64,000 nt of DNA. It comes from Mariniphaga sp964540165. GTDB lineage: Bacteria > Bacteroidota > Bacteroidia > Bacteroidales > Prolixibacteraceae. Shown here in pieces: positions 39,401 through 47,760 of the stretch; the stretch's first letter is position 1; every line of letters starts with the position of its first letter. The stretch lies in NCBI GenBank assembly GCA_964540165.1, contig CAZILU010000001.1:1-64000 (forward strand), read 5' to 3'. A model generated the notes under the pieces. That model did not search any database. It saw nothing but the letters and a program-made list of their open reading frames with translations, and was not told the DNA's origin. The translations under genes and the position numbers were made by a program.

Positions 39401-39735
39401 ACTTCACCCAGCTCAACATCGGACGATTGCAACTCTACCATGATTGGCTTGGTAGGATCTACTTTAATCTCCTGCACATTATATCCAATAACACTGACTT
39501 TCACAATATTGGAAGGATTAGACAGTGTCAGGGTAAAGTCGCCATTAACATTGGTAATGGTACCCCCGATAACACGCTCATTGGCATCATATTCGATGAT
39601 GTTAGCTCCAATGATGGTCGATTTATCTGCTTTATCAATTACCCTTCCCCTGATAATGACTTTCTCCTGGGCATTTAAACCTAAAAAGCCTAAAAGCGCA
39701 ACGAAAAGAATGATGGTCGTCTTAATATTTTTCAT
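36496..39735 (-). CDS. SusC/RagA-family TonB-linked outer-membrane transporter (pair 2)
   Basis: This 1079-aa TonB-dependent glycan importer has a signal peptide (MKNIKTTIILFVALLGFLGLNAQ), chosen over an ATG seven codons earlier. A CarboxypepD_reg-like domain follows (IIRGRVIDKADKSTIIGANIIEY), then a linker (VELGEVTVTAAVKSGG), a plug with SAADALQGKVSGLDIIAASGDPGSG, LVIRGLSSMGNSRPLIVIDGVPQ and AIYGSEGADGVLLIET, and a barrel with the usual C-terminal end. It lies after the large fasciclin gene (33 bases) and before SusD 2 (108 bases) on the same strand. Nothing in the N-terminus looks like an STN signalling domain, so it should not drive an anti-sigma pathway itself. Confidence 0.95.
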   Translation of the reverse strand: MKNIKTTIILFVALLGFLGLNAQEKVIIRGRVIDKADKSTIIGANIIEYDANERVIGGTITNVNGDFTLTLSNPSNIVKVSVIGYNVQEIKVDPTKPIMVELQSSDVELGEVTVTAAVKSGGSLVNIDERDRASSSVKVDLMDMQDVGVVSAADALQGKVSGLDIIAASGDPGSGSQLVIRGLSSMGNSRPLIVIDGVPQFRVAESFDLSSADSEDISNLINIALQDIKSIEVLKDAASTAIYGSEGADGVLLIETNKGRMGSVQFDYQYKNSLNMQPPAIPMLNGDEYIMLQLEEWHNSRGVFDLPPEIAYDRDYFDFYNYSANTDWIGALTKNGMTHDHYFSISGGGEKTRYFTSFSYVDEGGTTIGTSATRFSTRVNLDYFLSRKLLFQVKFNYTNNFVEGNLSLSNRNVREMAYIKAPNMTIWEYDTYGNLTGEYFTPINSYQGSGTTYYNPVALANDGINDNTQNRLENTFLLQYRFNDWLVFRETVSFQFQGTQYNEFRPYNTLGADWLNTNMNYARERNNLDQSLRTETQLTFGSPFKNKDHQLSGALTWITNQTEYERLDIRSDRLPSTQIQDPAVVSQNNYTGTDEGQSRSISGVSNVNYKYKDRYMVQSILRADAHSTFGVNNRWGLFQGVSLGWRFTSESFLSSFDWLEESMLRVSWGVSGRQPKDVYGRFATYETTSTGSYILNPSVAPSSIQLDNLKWETITSYNAGLELNLFNNNVYLEGDIYKKITTDILFGGTKTSDYYLIPYSSGYSGLKWFNGGEMENYGWELMADFKIIRKKDMLWSVNFNVSQNVNSFSKLPPNYNTEKSTSIGNGQYPRRVVEGEPIGSFFGFRYLGVWARDEDVLARDADGNILYDNEGRALPLRYRTSYTFKGGDPIYEDVNHDGQIDLNDVVYLGDSNPNFIGGFGTSAKYKSFDFSVSFHYRIGFDIINQVAIDTEGMNNRNNQSKAVLNRWRIQGHDEVGMLPRAYMNHPANNLGSDRYVERGDFVRLNNIKVGYQMNRELCERLGVRKVNVALSARKLFTFTNYSGQDPEVGQDASDPFWIGVDKAKTPPPKIVTLSVAVGF

Positions 39736-39768
39736 ATCGTTCACAAACCTTAGCATTTTTGATCTGAT

Positions 39769-42081
39769 TTATTTTGTATTCAATTCCTGTACATCAAGAA
39801 CCTTGTCAACCCGGTGTATGACAGCATTATTTACAATATAAGGAAATACATCATCCCGGTCATCGGTACTTTCATAAATAATACCCGCTAAATAATTGGT
39901 CGATTCTGATTCATTGATCTCCGTGAAAACTGAACCGTTTTTACCCCTGAACCGTATCACATCTACCCCGGTTTCAACATTCACCTGCGTATATATGGTA
40001 GAGAAAGGGGTTGATTTTTCATCGATGCGTGCCGTTTCAAGATAGCCACCCGGCTTATTTCCATCCGTAAAGAGGATTCTTCCTTGTATAAAATGAAACT
40101 GAAGAACTTTCACCAATTCATCAATAGGCAAGGCGTCGAGTCCGGACTCTGCGATAGCTTCGGCCGATGGAGCAAATACCGTATATACTTCACTTTCAGA
40201 AATAAACGTATACTTTGCCTCCTTATCCTTTGACAATCCCGCCTTTTGCAATAAGGCATGAAATTCGGGAAAGTTCGTTGATATTTGGGTAAACAGATTT
40301 GACGAGGAAAAGGAGAACCAGTTTTTAATGTCGTATGTTGTACCATTATCCGTTTCAGCCAATGCAGTCGGAAAGTTCGGTATAATTTCCATACCCATAT
40401 AACCATCGGTTGTGGGAGCTGTACCAGATACCTCACCCGTTTCATTATTAAAAATAAGGTAACTCCCGGCCATATTAAGCATATACTCCTTCCGTGCCTG
40501 TCCCTTGGGCTTTTCAATGGCTACATGCGTCAATAACAGGGTCCTTAAATCGCGGTTGTTCAACCGGTACTCGACAAAGGTACCATCGCCGGAAGTGGAA
40601 ATGGTGGAAAACCGCCCATCGATAGTGGAATAAAGTAGTGAAGAGTCCTGCGAAGTATTACTGTCTGACTCTACAAAGAGCAAATAATTTTGTCCTTTTC
40701 TCTTCAGTGTCGGCAATAATTTGGTTGCTTCGATAGCCATCATCACCTTAGTGTATCCCTGACGCAGGTATATCGGACCGGTAACGCTGCTAAATGCTCT
40801 GGGAACAATAGCCTTATTCAGACCAAGAAACGTAGCATTACTGCCAAATTGCTTCTGTATAATGGTTGATTGATCAAGCTCAACCACATCAATCTCCCCA
40901 TTGGTAAATCCTCTCTGAAGATCGGTGGCGTATAGCGGATATTCCGACATATGACTGTTGGCAATAATCCTTCGGATATGCCGTGGTGCCCCTTCCAGGG
41001 TTCCCCAACCACCGGGGATTTTTATATACTCATTAACAAAGCTTTCAAAAGCCTGATCGTTGGGAACCAGTATGCCATGATGATAACGGAATGTGACGTT
41101 TGCAGGCATACCATAAGCATCTGCCGGTGGCGATGTCAACTCATTCGACAGGTCAAACGTTAACTCGGGAAAGTCAAGATCAAACAGTGAATCAACTTCA
41201 TAACCCAGGTCTGCACCCGGTTGCTCAAAAGTCTTTTCGCGGTTATAGGCGAAACGGGCAAATTCATTAACCAGGGTGAAAAACTGATCGTAATCCACCG
41301 AATTCTCCGGATCGGTCATGATTTCGTAAGCATTTTTCAAAGGAGAAACCACGGCATCAACCACATAGATAAATCCGTTTTCTGAGAATACTTCATCACT
41401 AACAATCTTCCCATTACCAAAATAGATATTATTCCCTCCCTCAAACGGCCTGTTGAAATAGAATTCATAGTCGTTACCCGTGTACTCATATATATTAAGA
41501 TATTCGGGATAAAAAAGAGGCACATATTTACGGGAGTCAGTGACAACCCTTCGATACCATCCCGTTTGAGTTGTATCGACGATAACCGGCCCAATTCCTC
41601 TCAGCCAGTTCACTCCGAACTTCTGATTCCTTTCTAAAAGCAACGTCTCACGTTTAAAACCACCAGGCTGGTTATTCCGGATATCAAGAGTATCGATCCA
41701 TCCAAAAACATCCAACGAACGCAACTGCTGTTTCGACCAGGGATTCTGTACAATATGGTACTTCACAATCCGGTTCAGCTCGTTCAACGGAATATCTTCG
41801 ATCGAGTTGTATTTATTACTCGCGGCAAAGAATGCATTGAATGCTTCATTAGAGGGTGCAAATACCGTGTAACTACCCGATACATCCAAGATCTTGTCAT
41901 ACCCGGTCAACTCAACACACTTGACAAATGTTGAAATCTCAGGCAGCTCAAGCATCTGTGTGTAAATTTTTCCGGCCAGCCATTCAGGCCTCTGATATTT
42001 ATCCTGTAGATCGTCCTGGCAACTGGTTATAAGTGCTAAAACAATTAAGGCTGGAAAAAATAGTGCTTTTATTTTAACCAT
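39769..42081 (-). CDS. Multi-fasciclin lipoprotein, first gene of the SusCD operon
   Basis: This 770-aa lipoprotein (signal ending VLALITSC) has at least three FAS1 domains: about 35-260 (IYTQMLELPEISTFVKCVELTGYDKIL, YTVFAPSNEAFNAFF, GFIYVVDAVVSP), a divergent middle one about 270-590 (GILVPNDQAFESFVNEYI), and about 605-765 (LFTQISTNFPEFHALLQKAG, VYTVFAPSAEAIAES, NNAVIHRVDKVLD). No beta-sandwich tail is seen, unlike the two smaller fasciclin proteins of the operon. It is the promoter-proximal gene, which suggests a major surface component. Fasciclin lipoproteins beside SusCD recur in Bacteroidota polysaccharide loci (recalled), but their biochemical role is poorly defined. Glycan binding or complex assembly is the leading guess. 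Confidence 0.88.
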   Translation of the reverse strand: MVKIKALFFPALIVLALITSCQDDLQDKYQRPEWLAGKIYTQMLELPEISTFVKCVELTGYDKILDVSGSYTVFAPSNEAFNAFFAASNKYNSIEDIPLNELNRIVKYHIVQNPWSKQQLRSLDVFGWIDTLDIRNNQPGGFKRETLLLERNQKFGVNWLRGIGPVIVDTTQTGWYRRVVTDSRKYVPLFYPEYLNIYEYTGNDYEFYFNRPFEGGNNIYFGNGKIVSDEVFSENGFIYVVDAVVSPLKNAYEIMTDPENSVDYDQFFTLVNEFARFAYNREKTFEQPGADLGYEVDSLFDLDFPELTFDLSNELTSPPADAYGMPANVTFRYHHGILVPNDQAFESFVNEYIKIPGGWGTLEGAPRHIRRIIANSHMSEYPLYATDLQRGFTNGEIDVVELDQSTIIQKQFGSNATFLGLNKAIVPRAFSSVTGPIYLRQGYTKVMMAIEATKLLPTLKRKGQNYLLFVESDSNTSQDSSLLYSTIDGRFSTISTSGDGTFVEYRLNNRDLRTLLLTHVAIEKPKGQARKEYMLNMAGSYLIFNNETGEVSGTAPTTDGYMGMEIIPNFPTALAETDNGTTYDIKNWFSFSSSNLFTQISTNFPEFHALLQKAGLSKDKEAKYTFISESEVYTVFAPSAEAIAESGLDALPIDELVKVLQFHFIQGRILFTDGNKPGGYLETARIDEKSTPFSTIYTQVNVETGVDVIRFRGKNGSVFTEINESESTNYLAGIIYESTDDRDDVFPYIVNNAVIHRVDKVLDVQELNTK

Positions 42082-42228
42082 TTTATTTAAAATTTTTCAA
42101 ATAAGTAAAACTAAACTCTCTCTTCATGTGTTGATATATTACTCTTTCACTTAATCCGAAGCTACTCGATCGGTCCTGTACGATTTAACAACTGTTAAAA
42201 TTTCTTTATTATTGTGAATAAACCGGCA

Positions 42229-42260
42229 CAATAATAATACATTTGGGTCTTATCAACAAA
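42229..42260 (-). promoter_or_regulatory. Predicted promoter of the fasciclin-SusCD operon
   Basis: On the minus strand, TTTG (42260-42257) and TATTATTG (42236-42229, one mismatch to TAnnTTTG) are separated by 20 bases, the best full -33/-7 match near this operon. The transcript would carry a leader of about 140 bases before the ATG at 42081, room for post-transcriptional control. The rest of the 42082-42410 gap holds the leader, AT-rich sequence and one hairpin, and no gene. Confidence 0.5.
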
Positions 42261-42366
42261 TTTTTCATTCGAAATAAAAAAAATTAAAGCGCATGAAATT
42301 CCTTCCCTTTTCAGAATCACCGTTGTAAACAATTCAAACGCGGTAAAATATCTCCATATTGCATGA

Positions 42367-42405
42367 TATACCGGGAGTCATCTTTTTGTGGTGGCTCCCG
42401 GTATA
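42367..42405 (-). terminator. Hairpin after the lamin-tail protein gene
   Basis: The arms TATACCGGGAGTCA (42367-42380) and TGGCTCCCGGTATA (42392-42405) pair over 14 bp with one T-G wobble and an 11-base loop. The hairpin lies immediately after the stop of the minus-strand gene ending at 42411. There is no strong U-run, but position and strength fit a terminator, which would separate that gene from the SusCD operon. Confidence 0.7.
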
Positions 42406-42410
42406 TAAAA

Positions 42411-45400
42411 TTACAATTTATATGCTTTAAACCGGTTAAGTAATCTGTTTCCGTTGCTCACCTCAATAAAATAGATTCCGGATGGCATGGATTCAATTGA
42501 AAGCACTTCCGGCGTCTTATCGGCAATTATCGCCTGTACAATGCTACCAGTGGCGTTAAAAATACGAATCCGGTACCCTGACTTAACCCCGGTTACCGTG
42601 ATCTTTCCATTCGTTGGATTGGGATAGATTCCGATCTTCGCTTCCAAACGGTCTTTTGCTGAAGTAAGATCAAGATTCAATTGATATAATACCACGATCT
42701 TTCCATCGGCTGATGTCACCCTTAGTTGATCACCACCATTTAGATCGCCCGAACTTTTTTCAATTCCGTTGGAATCAACCACGACAACGGATGCTCCCGG
42801 AGCTGGTAAAATATAAGAATGAAAATCCGCGACGAGTGTAAAGGCAGTCAACGGCATGATTCCGGCCGAAATCATATTGTTAACCTGATCCACAAGATAA
42901 GCTTCAGACAACACGTAGGCCAGGTAGGTAACATACGGTATAGATTCCGTTGCTCTGAATGCGATATGATAAACCCGGGTGGTGTTTCCATTGGCCGACG
43001 TCACTACAATCTTATCATCTTCCCTGATGTTTCCGTTAATCCGTTCAAATCCCATCTTATCAACAACCGTTAAAGAGGCCCCTAATGAGGGGATCAAATT
43101 TGTCAAAAACGATGGAACACTAATCCCACGGGGAACATAATTTATCAGGTTTTCCAATTGTGAAACCAAATAGACATCCGAGAGGATAAAGGCATCACCG
43201 GCCGATGTATTGGGTTTTAATTGATACACCATCCGGGTCTTCCCGTCTTCGGCTAATACATCAAAATAAATGTCGGGATTCACGGTAACATCCACATAGG
43301 CGGTATCAAAATTAAGGATCTTAAAGGGTACGTATGCCCCATTTCCGTTGATCACGGCTAACGTAGCACCCATGGGAACGGTTACATTATCGACAATGGT
43401 CCGGATGGTTGTCCCATATTCAAATCCGGCAATGGATCCCGTTCCGGCATCCATAAGACCTTCGGCACTACTTTTAGGATTAACCTCAACCGTGATGTTC
43501 CAGCGTTCGGAAGTCAGGTATGCATTGGAGCCTAAACCCTCGCTGGTTACATCGAGTCGGTAACGGGTGGTATTAACGCCGTTGGCAGATATTACCTCCA
43601 GAATATCATTCATTCCCAACAAAGCATCCATTGCCAGCTCAGATCCATCAACCGAAGATAGCACCTTCAGCGTTTGCCCGGGATTCTCTTTGTTAACATT
43701 GGCCAGAAAATCAACAGCCTTTGTAGATGATCTTACACCAAAGATCACCTCATCCGGGCCATAGCCCTCACTTACTTTATAAACCGATGATGTAACGGTC
43801 GATTTATAATGAGTAGCCGGTACCATGTAGTGCTGACCCAGATCCTGAGCTGCCATGAAATAAGATTCCGTACTGCTGAATCCGAGCGACCGCCAATAAT
43901 TTCTGTCGGTCCAGATCCATTCGCTGTCATCCGCGTTCGTACCAAAAGAGGCCTGAAGTTCGGAATTCCCCTGATAGACTTCCGGTTTACGGGTGATCTT
44001 TTCATTTTTATTCATTTTAACTCCTCCCACAACCCAGGGAACGCCATCGGGCATACCACAAATATCGATCACCTCATAGTCGTTGGGATCGCCCACCGGC
44101 TTTTTACCAAGCTTAACAGAGTCATTCAACACTTTCCACAAAACCAGATAACCTCCCATATTCCCTGGACCGACACAAGGCCGGCCGCCTCCGCTGTGAT
44201 GCTGTACGGTTTCATTCCAGGGATTGTAGATATCAGGGGCCTCCCCATTGGCAAACTGAACATCGTAATGCTTGTCATATATATAAGGTATCGTGGTGCT
44301 GCTGACATAATTTCTGGTGATGGTTGCCATCACGAAGGTCCCTCCGCCGGGAATGATGGGATTGACATGGATATCGGGTATCATAATCTTGGGAGTCACA
44401 GCCCAGGTAGCTTCGTCAACATACTTTAATCCGGGAATATAAGAAGTATACCGTAATGACCAGCCCCCATAGGTGAGGCCATCATTTATATTTGTGCTTC
44501 TTCTCACGGATATCAGGTAGTTACGTAAATCAAGCGGCTGGTTGCCCGGATTGGCAAGCTCTACATAGTGATTCCCGTTCGGGCAGTCAATGAGCACCTC
44601 GGAAATGATGGGATCGGCAAAAAAAGGTTCTATATCGTTGGGATGTTTCTCCTTTACATACTCAACGGTATACACATTCCGGATCGTATCGAGTTCCGCA
44701 CTTACCTCAAACGTTACGGTTCGATCCTCCCGGGTACCTGTCAGGTTTTTTGCCCGGGTAACAACGACCGATGCATTAACACTTGCCGGCTGGGCTACCA
44801 GGGCAGGAATCACTTGAACATCAAAAGGCACCTCAATCACATACTGATAATTGGAGGAGTTAAAATTGGGAATGGTATCTCCCTTCCAGCCAAATAGACC
44901 TTTATAAAATTCGGGTATATCGGGCCAGGTAATCGAAGATAGATTGGCATTTGTTTCGGGACTATACGCTTGCATCTGAATATAGTACTCCTTTACTTTT
45001 CCACTTTCGGAAATAACCTTCAGCTTATCACCCTCCATCAGGTCGGGCCTGGCAATTCCATTGGCCCAGACAAACTCCCACCGGGCTCCGGAAGGTTTTT
45101 CAAGATATTTCAACAGAGTATCGCTTCGAAGAGCATAGGGCAATCCATATCCACTGCCGGTAATTGTATCTGTTCCGGATGGATGCCGGGTTACCCTGGG
45201 CCAGCTCAGAATTCCGTACTGCATACGGGTGGTAACTGCTCCAATGGCATTCTGGTGATCGATCGGGATAACGATATTATCATCAGCTGTGGGCTCTTTA
45301 ACCAAAATATCAAAGGTTGCGCTTTGTAACTCCCTGCCGTAAACATATACCGTCAGCCGGTCTCCGGTTTGGGCTGAACGGTAAAGAGAATCGGAACGGC

Positions 45401-46451
45401 TATCATTCAGATGGTACTCCCAGCTGATCCCCGGCTTTCTCTTCATGTGCCGCATGATCTCATCCAGCCGAAGCGTACCCCACGGAACCGTCAGCCGTTT
45501 ATTGTCATAATCCACTTCAATCACTTCCGACTCAAGCGTATTCCCATCCAGTACATAATCGCCGTGGTTACCAACCGTCCACCACATGTCGCGCCATTGC
45601 CACCCGGAATAATTCAATCTGTCTCCGGGAAGCGGTCTGACAGCCGGCATCCATTCCGAGTCGCCCAGGCCTATCCCCCGGGCATTTGCAAAATCAAGGT
45701 TCCCCTGATTTACACCGTATTTACGCACCAGAACAGACCTGCCTGTGGCCTGTACAACCCCGGCTACATCGTATGCAAATACCTGACGGTTTCTGCCATT
45801 GTTGTCAAATACACCGCCTGCCTGGTCCACAACAGCCGAGTCACCTTCGGTGTAATGATGTTCCAGGTAAACATAACTGCAGGTTGTTTGTGGATTAAAA
45901 AAACCTCTCACATAAGGATTAAATCCCTTCTGAACGGTTTGTTCCGGATCATTATAAAGCGTTGTGACACTGTCTCCGGGCATGGCCACACCCAAAACAG
46001 GCTCATAGTAATGAATCAGCTTATCGGCAACCTCATAAAATTCAGGCTGCTTGGGCCGTTCACTGCCTCCGGCACCCCTGCCAAGTGTCTCCTTATATAT
46101 TCTCGGACCCAGATCATAAGCTCCGGTAATCACAAAGCTTTCTCCCGGTGCAAGCATCCGGTTGGGAAGAAACATATATTGATTATATGTTGATCCCCAT
46201 ACATCATTCCAAACATCAAAAATCTGAAAATTACCGGAATCACCTCCCACTGAAAAAGCCAGTTTAAACCCACCTAACCAGACAGCCTTATCTCCCATGT
46301 TGGTGATCTCAACGAATCCGGAAGCCGATGTAGCAAGGCATGTCTCGGTTATTACCAGCGAACGATAAACGCCTTCCGGATAATTCTGTGCATTCAGAAC
46401 ACCGGTGATGGAAATCATCAAATAAAACGAAAGCAAATGTTTTAGTTTCAT
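42411..46451 (-). CDS. Large secreted lamin-tail protein with repeated modules and T9SS sorting domain
   Basis: The 1346-aa protein has a signal peptide (MKLKHLLSFYLMISITGVLNAQ) and ends in a clear T9SS type A sorting domain (about 1265-1346, IGIYPNPTNGKITVTG ... GIYFIEVSNGNRLLNRFKAYKL), so it should be exported across the outer membrane. Two lamin-tail-like domains are visible, near residues 30-110 (LVITETCLATSASGFVEITNMG) and 615-750 (PIISEVLIDCPNGNHYVELANPG). Between and after them a module closing with a GDxLxVxSxxGxxxxYxL signature recurs at about 365, 475, 950, 1065, 1150 and 1245. The last two full copies share YLVxQxxNxI and PxxGASxxVVD. No catalytic motif is seen; an adhesin or glycan-binding scaffold is likely. 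It is transcribed toward the SusCD operon but separated from it by a hairpin. Confidence 0.8.
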   Translation of the reverse strand: MKLKHLLSFYLMISITGVLNAQNYPEGVYRSLVITETCLATSASGFVEITNMGDKAVWLGGFKLAFSVGGDSGNFQIFDVWNDVWGSTYNQYMFLPNRMLAPGESFVITGAYDLGPRIYKETLGRGAGGSERPKQPEFYEVADKLIHYYEPVLGVAMPGDSVTTLYNDPEQTVQKGFNPYVRGFFNPQTTCSYVYLEHHYTEGDSAVVDQAGGVFDNNGRNRQVFAYDVAGVVQATGRSVLVRKYGVNQGNLDFANARGIGLGDSEWMPAVRPLPGDRLNYSGWQWRDMWWTVGNHGDYVLDGNTLESEVIEVDYDNKRLTVPWGTLRLDEIMRHMKRKPGISWEYHLNDSRSDSLYRSAQTGDRLTVYVYGRELQSATFDILVKEPTADDNIVIPIDHQNAIGAVTTRMQYGILSWPRVTRHPSGTDTITGSGYGLPYALRSDTLLKYLEKPSGARWEFVWANGIARPDLMEGDKLKVISESGKVKEYYIQMQAYSPETNANLSSITWPDIPEFYKGLFGWKGDTIPNFNSSNYQYVIEVPFDVQVIPALVAQPASVNASVVVTRAKNLTGTREDRTVTFEVSAELDTIRNVYTVEYVKEKHPNDIEPFFADPIISEVLIDCPNGNHYVELANPGNQPLDLRNYLISVRRSTNINDGLTYGGWSLRYTSYIPGLKYVDEATWAVTPKIMIPDIHVNPIIPGGGTFVMATITRNYVSSTTIPYIYDKHYDVQFANGEAPDIYNPWNETVQHHSGGGRPCVGPGNMGGYLVLWKVLNDSVKLGKKPVGDPNDYEVIDICGMPDGVPWVVGGVKMNKNEKITRKPEVYQGNSELQASFGTNADDSEWIWTDRNYWRSLGFSSTESYFMAAQDLGQHYMVPATHYKSTVTSSVYKVSEGYGPDEVIFGVRSSTKAVDFLANVNKENPGQTLKVLSSVDGSELAMDALLGMNDILEVISANGVNTTRYRLDVTSEGLGSNAYLTSERWNITVEVNPKSSAEGLMDAGTGSIAGFEYGTTIRTIVDNVTVPMGATLAVINGNGAYVPFKILNFDTAYVDVTVNPDIYFDVLAEDGKTRMVYQLKPNTSAGDAFILSDVYLVSQLENLINYVPRGISVPSFLTNLIPSLGASLTVVDKMGFERINGNIREDDKIVVTSANGNTTRVYHIAFRATESIPYVTYLAYVLSEAYLVDQVNNMISAGIMPLTAFTLVADFHSYILPAPGASVVVVDSNGIEKSSGDLNGGDQLRVTSADGKIVVLYQLNLDLTSAKDRLEAKIGIYPNPTNGKITVTGVKSGYRIRIFNATGSIVQAIIADKTPEVLSIESMPSGIYFIEVSNGNRLLNRFKAYKL

Positions 46452-46505
46452 AGTAAATCGATTTTATGTATTCATACTATTGATTTGACTCATCCGGTTG
46501 ATACA

Positions 46506-46868
46506 TTATCGATGGTAAGATACGCAAAAGATTATAATTGGTTTCTCTCCCAGTGCTTGTTTCTGATTTTCTATATAGGGAAGCCATCCAAGGTTCAAAC
46601 TGATAATCAATCCCGACTCCCCTTTGGTAATGCCTTTCGCTGCCACACCGGAGGCAAATTGTTCAATGATCTGCTCCGGTTGACATCTCCTGATCGATTC
46701 AATGGAATTCTCCACATCGCCTTCAGCAAGAAAACGCAATGAATTTTGATAAGCATTTTCCGTTCGATAGAAGTTGCCATAAAACTGCTCCATGCGTTTA
46801 AAATAGACCACATGTTTTAAACCATTATCCGTTAAGAATTTCAGGTTTAATTTATCTAAAATAGCCAC
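46506..46868 (-). pseudogene. Remnant of the glycosidase gene, C-terminal fragment
   Basis: This 120-codon stretch can only begin at a GTG that overlaps the end of the next upstream fragment by 13 bases in another frame, and it has no signal peptide. The segment IIEQFASGVAAKGITKGESGLIISLNLGWLPYIENQKQALG reads like an internal-to-C-terminal part of a large glycoside hydrolase, and then the frame ends abruptly (FCVSYHR). It is most simply the continuation of the fragment at 46856-47722 after a frameshift and probable deletion. It is unlikely to make a working protein. Confidence 0.55.
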
Positions 46869-47722
46869 TCAAATGATCCTTTGTGTCGCATCCATAAGGC
46901 AATTTGATTTATCTGCGGATAGGTGTCCAACAATGTCTGTACCTGACTGCGATAAAAAGCATATCCTTCGGGAGTGTCGGGATTGGCCAGCCAAAAAATT
47001 GTGTCATAAAATCTTCCGGAATAGTCATTTCTCTCTACCGGCAGACTGAAACGTGCCGAAACAGGCAATTGGGTGATCAACGCCTGGGGATTAGCCGGAT
47101 TGGTGTCAAAATCAAGAGCAAAACAGATATTCATCCCCTGCCTTTTGGCATGTTCAAATACATCAAACATCATCTGCTGAACCTCCTTCGTATGCGTTTC
47201 GCTCACCTCCCTGGCCATAGTTGCCCCAAAAACAGGGTGATCAAACAGGTCACCGCCATGCAATCGTCTGACATCATTCAAATCGTGGGTACCGTAATCA
47301 CGCCCGCCATGTGTCGAGGGCAACGGACTGATTCGCTTTTCCCTGCCATTAAGAGTGTAAGTGAACATCGGATTGTTACCATAGGCATGTACCATAATGG
47401 TGTTAAAACGCATTTTGGACGATTGATCGATCCACTCCTTCCACTCCGAAAAATCCCAGGAAGAACAACCACTTAAAAAGTTGTGCCAGTTAAATATAAT
47501 GCGTTCTTTAACTTCCGGAGAATCTGCAAAATGGTATCTGGACAGGTCAATTCTGGTATAATGATCAGGCAGTGACTCAAATGAAAGGTAAAATCCGGCC
47601 CCCATCTCCTCCAGCCATCCATATACCCCGTTCAGCAGTGCGCGTGGCGTTTTCCCGGTGATTGTCAGCAAACGGTCGGTTCCGTGAACGGAATATGCCT
47701 CATCGTGCTGTTGAACGTTCAT
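46856..47722 (-). pseudogene. Remnant of a glycoside hydrolase gene (GH67/GH20-type N-domain plus barrel), lacks its 5' end
   Basis: The fragment encodes the end of a GH20b/GH67-N-like beta domain (AYSVHGTDRLLTITGKTPRALLNGVYGWLEEMG) and the first half of a barrel (ERIIFNWHNFLSGCSSWDFSEWKEWIDQSSKMRFNTIMVHAYGNNP). The same frame continues upstream of the Met at 47722 as sensible family sequence (KNIVLILND), back into the neighbouring alginate-lyase-family gene, so the N-terminus and signal peptide are missing. Downstream it stops at SFEWLF and resumes in another frame. Intact relatives are, from memory, several hundred residues longer. The pattern indicates a deletion that joined two genes. A sequencing error cannot explain the loss at both ends. 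Confidence 0.65.
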
Positions 47723-47760
47723 ATCGTTCAGTATCAGAACGATATTTTTGCTTTCACTTT

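Noticed and set aside
28413..39735. Two SusCD pairs as a recent duplication
   Set aside because: Outside family motifs the SusC and SusD proteins differ strongly in sequence and length, so they are old, separate pairs.
45411..46193. 260-codon open frame antisense to the lamin-tail protein gene
   Set aside because: The sense strand has a signal peptide, lamin-tail domain and continuous frame; the antisense product resembles nothing.
46506..46868. Independent small gene of 120 codons
   Set aside because: It needs a GTG start overlapping the upstream frame, lacks an export signal and reads as the middle or end of a larger glycosidase.
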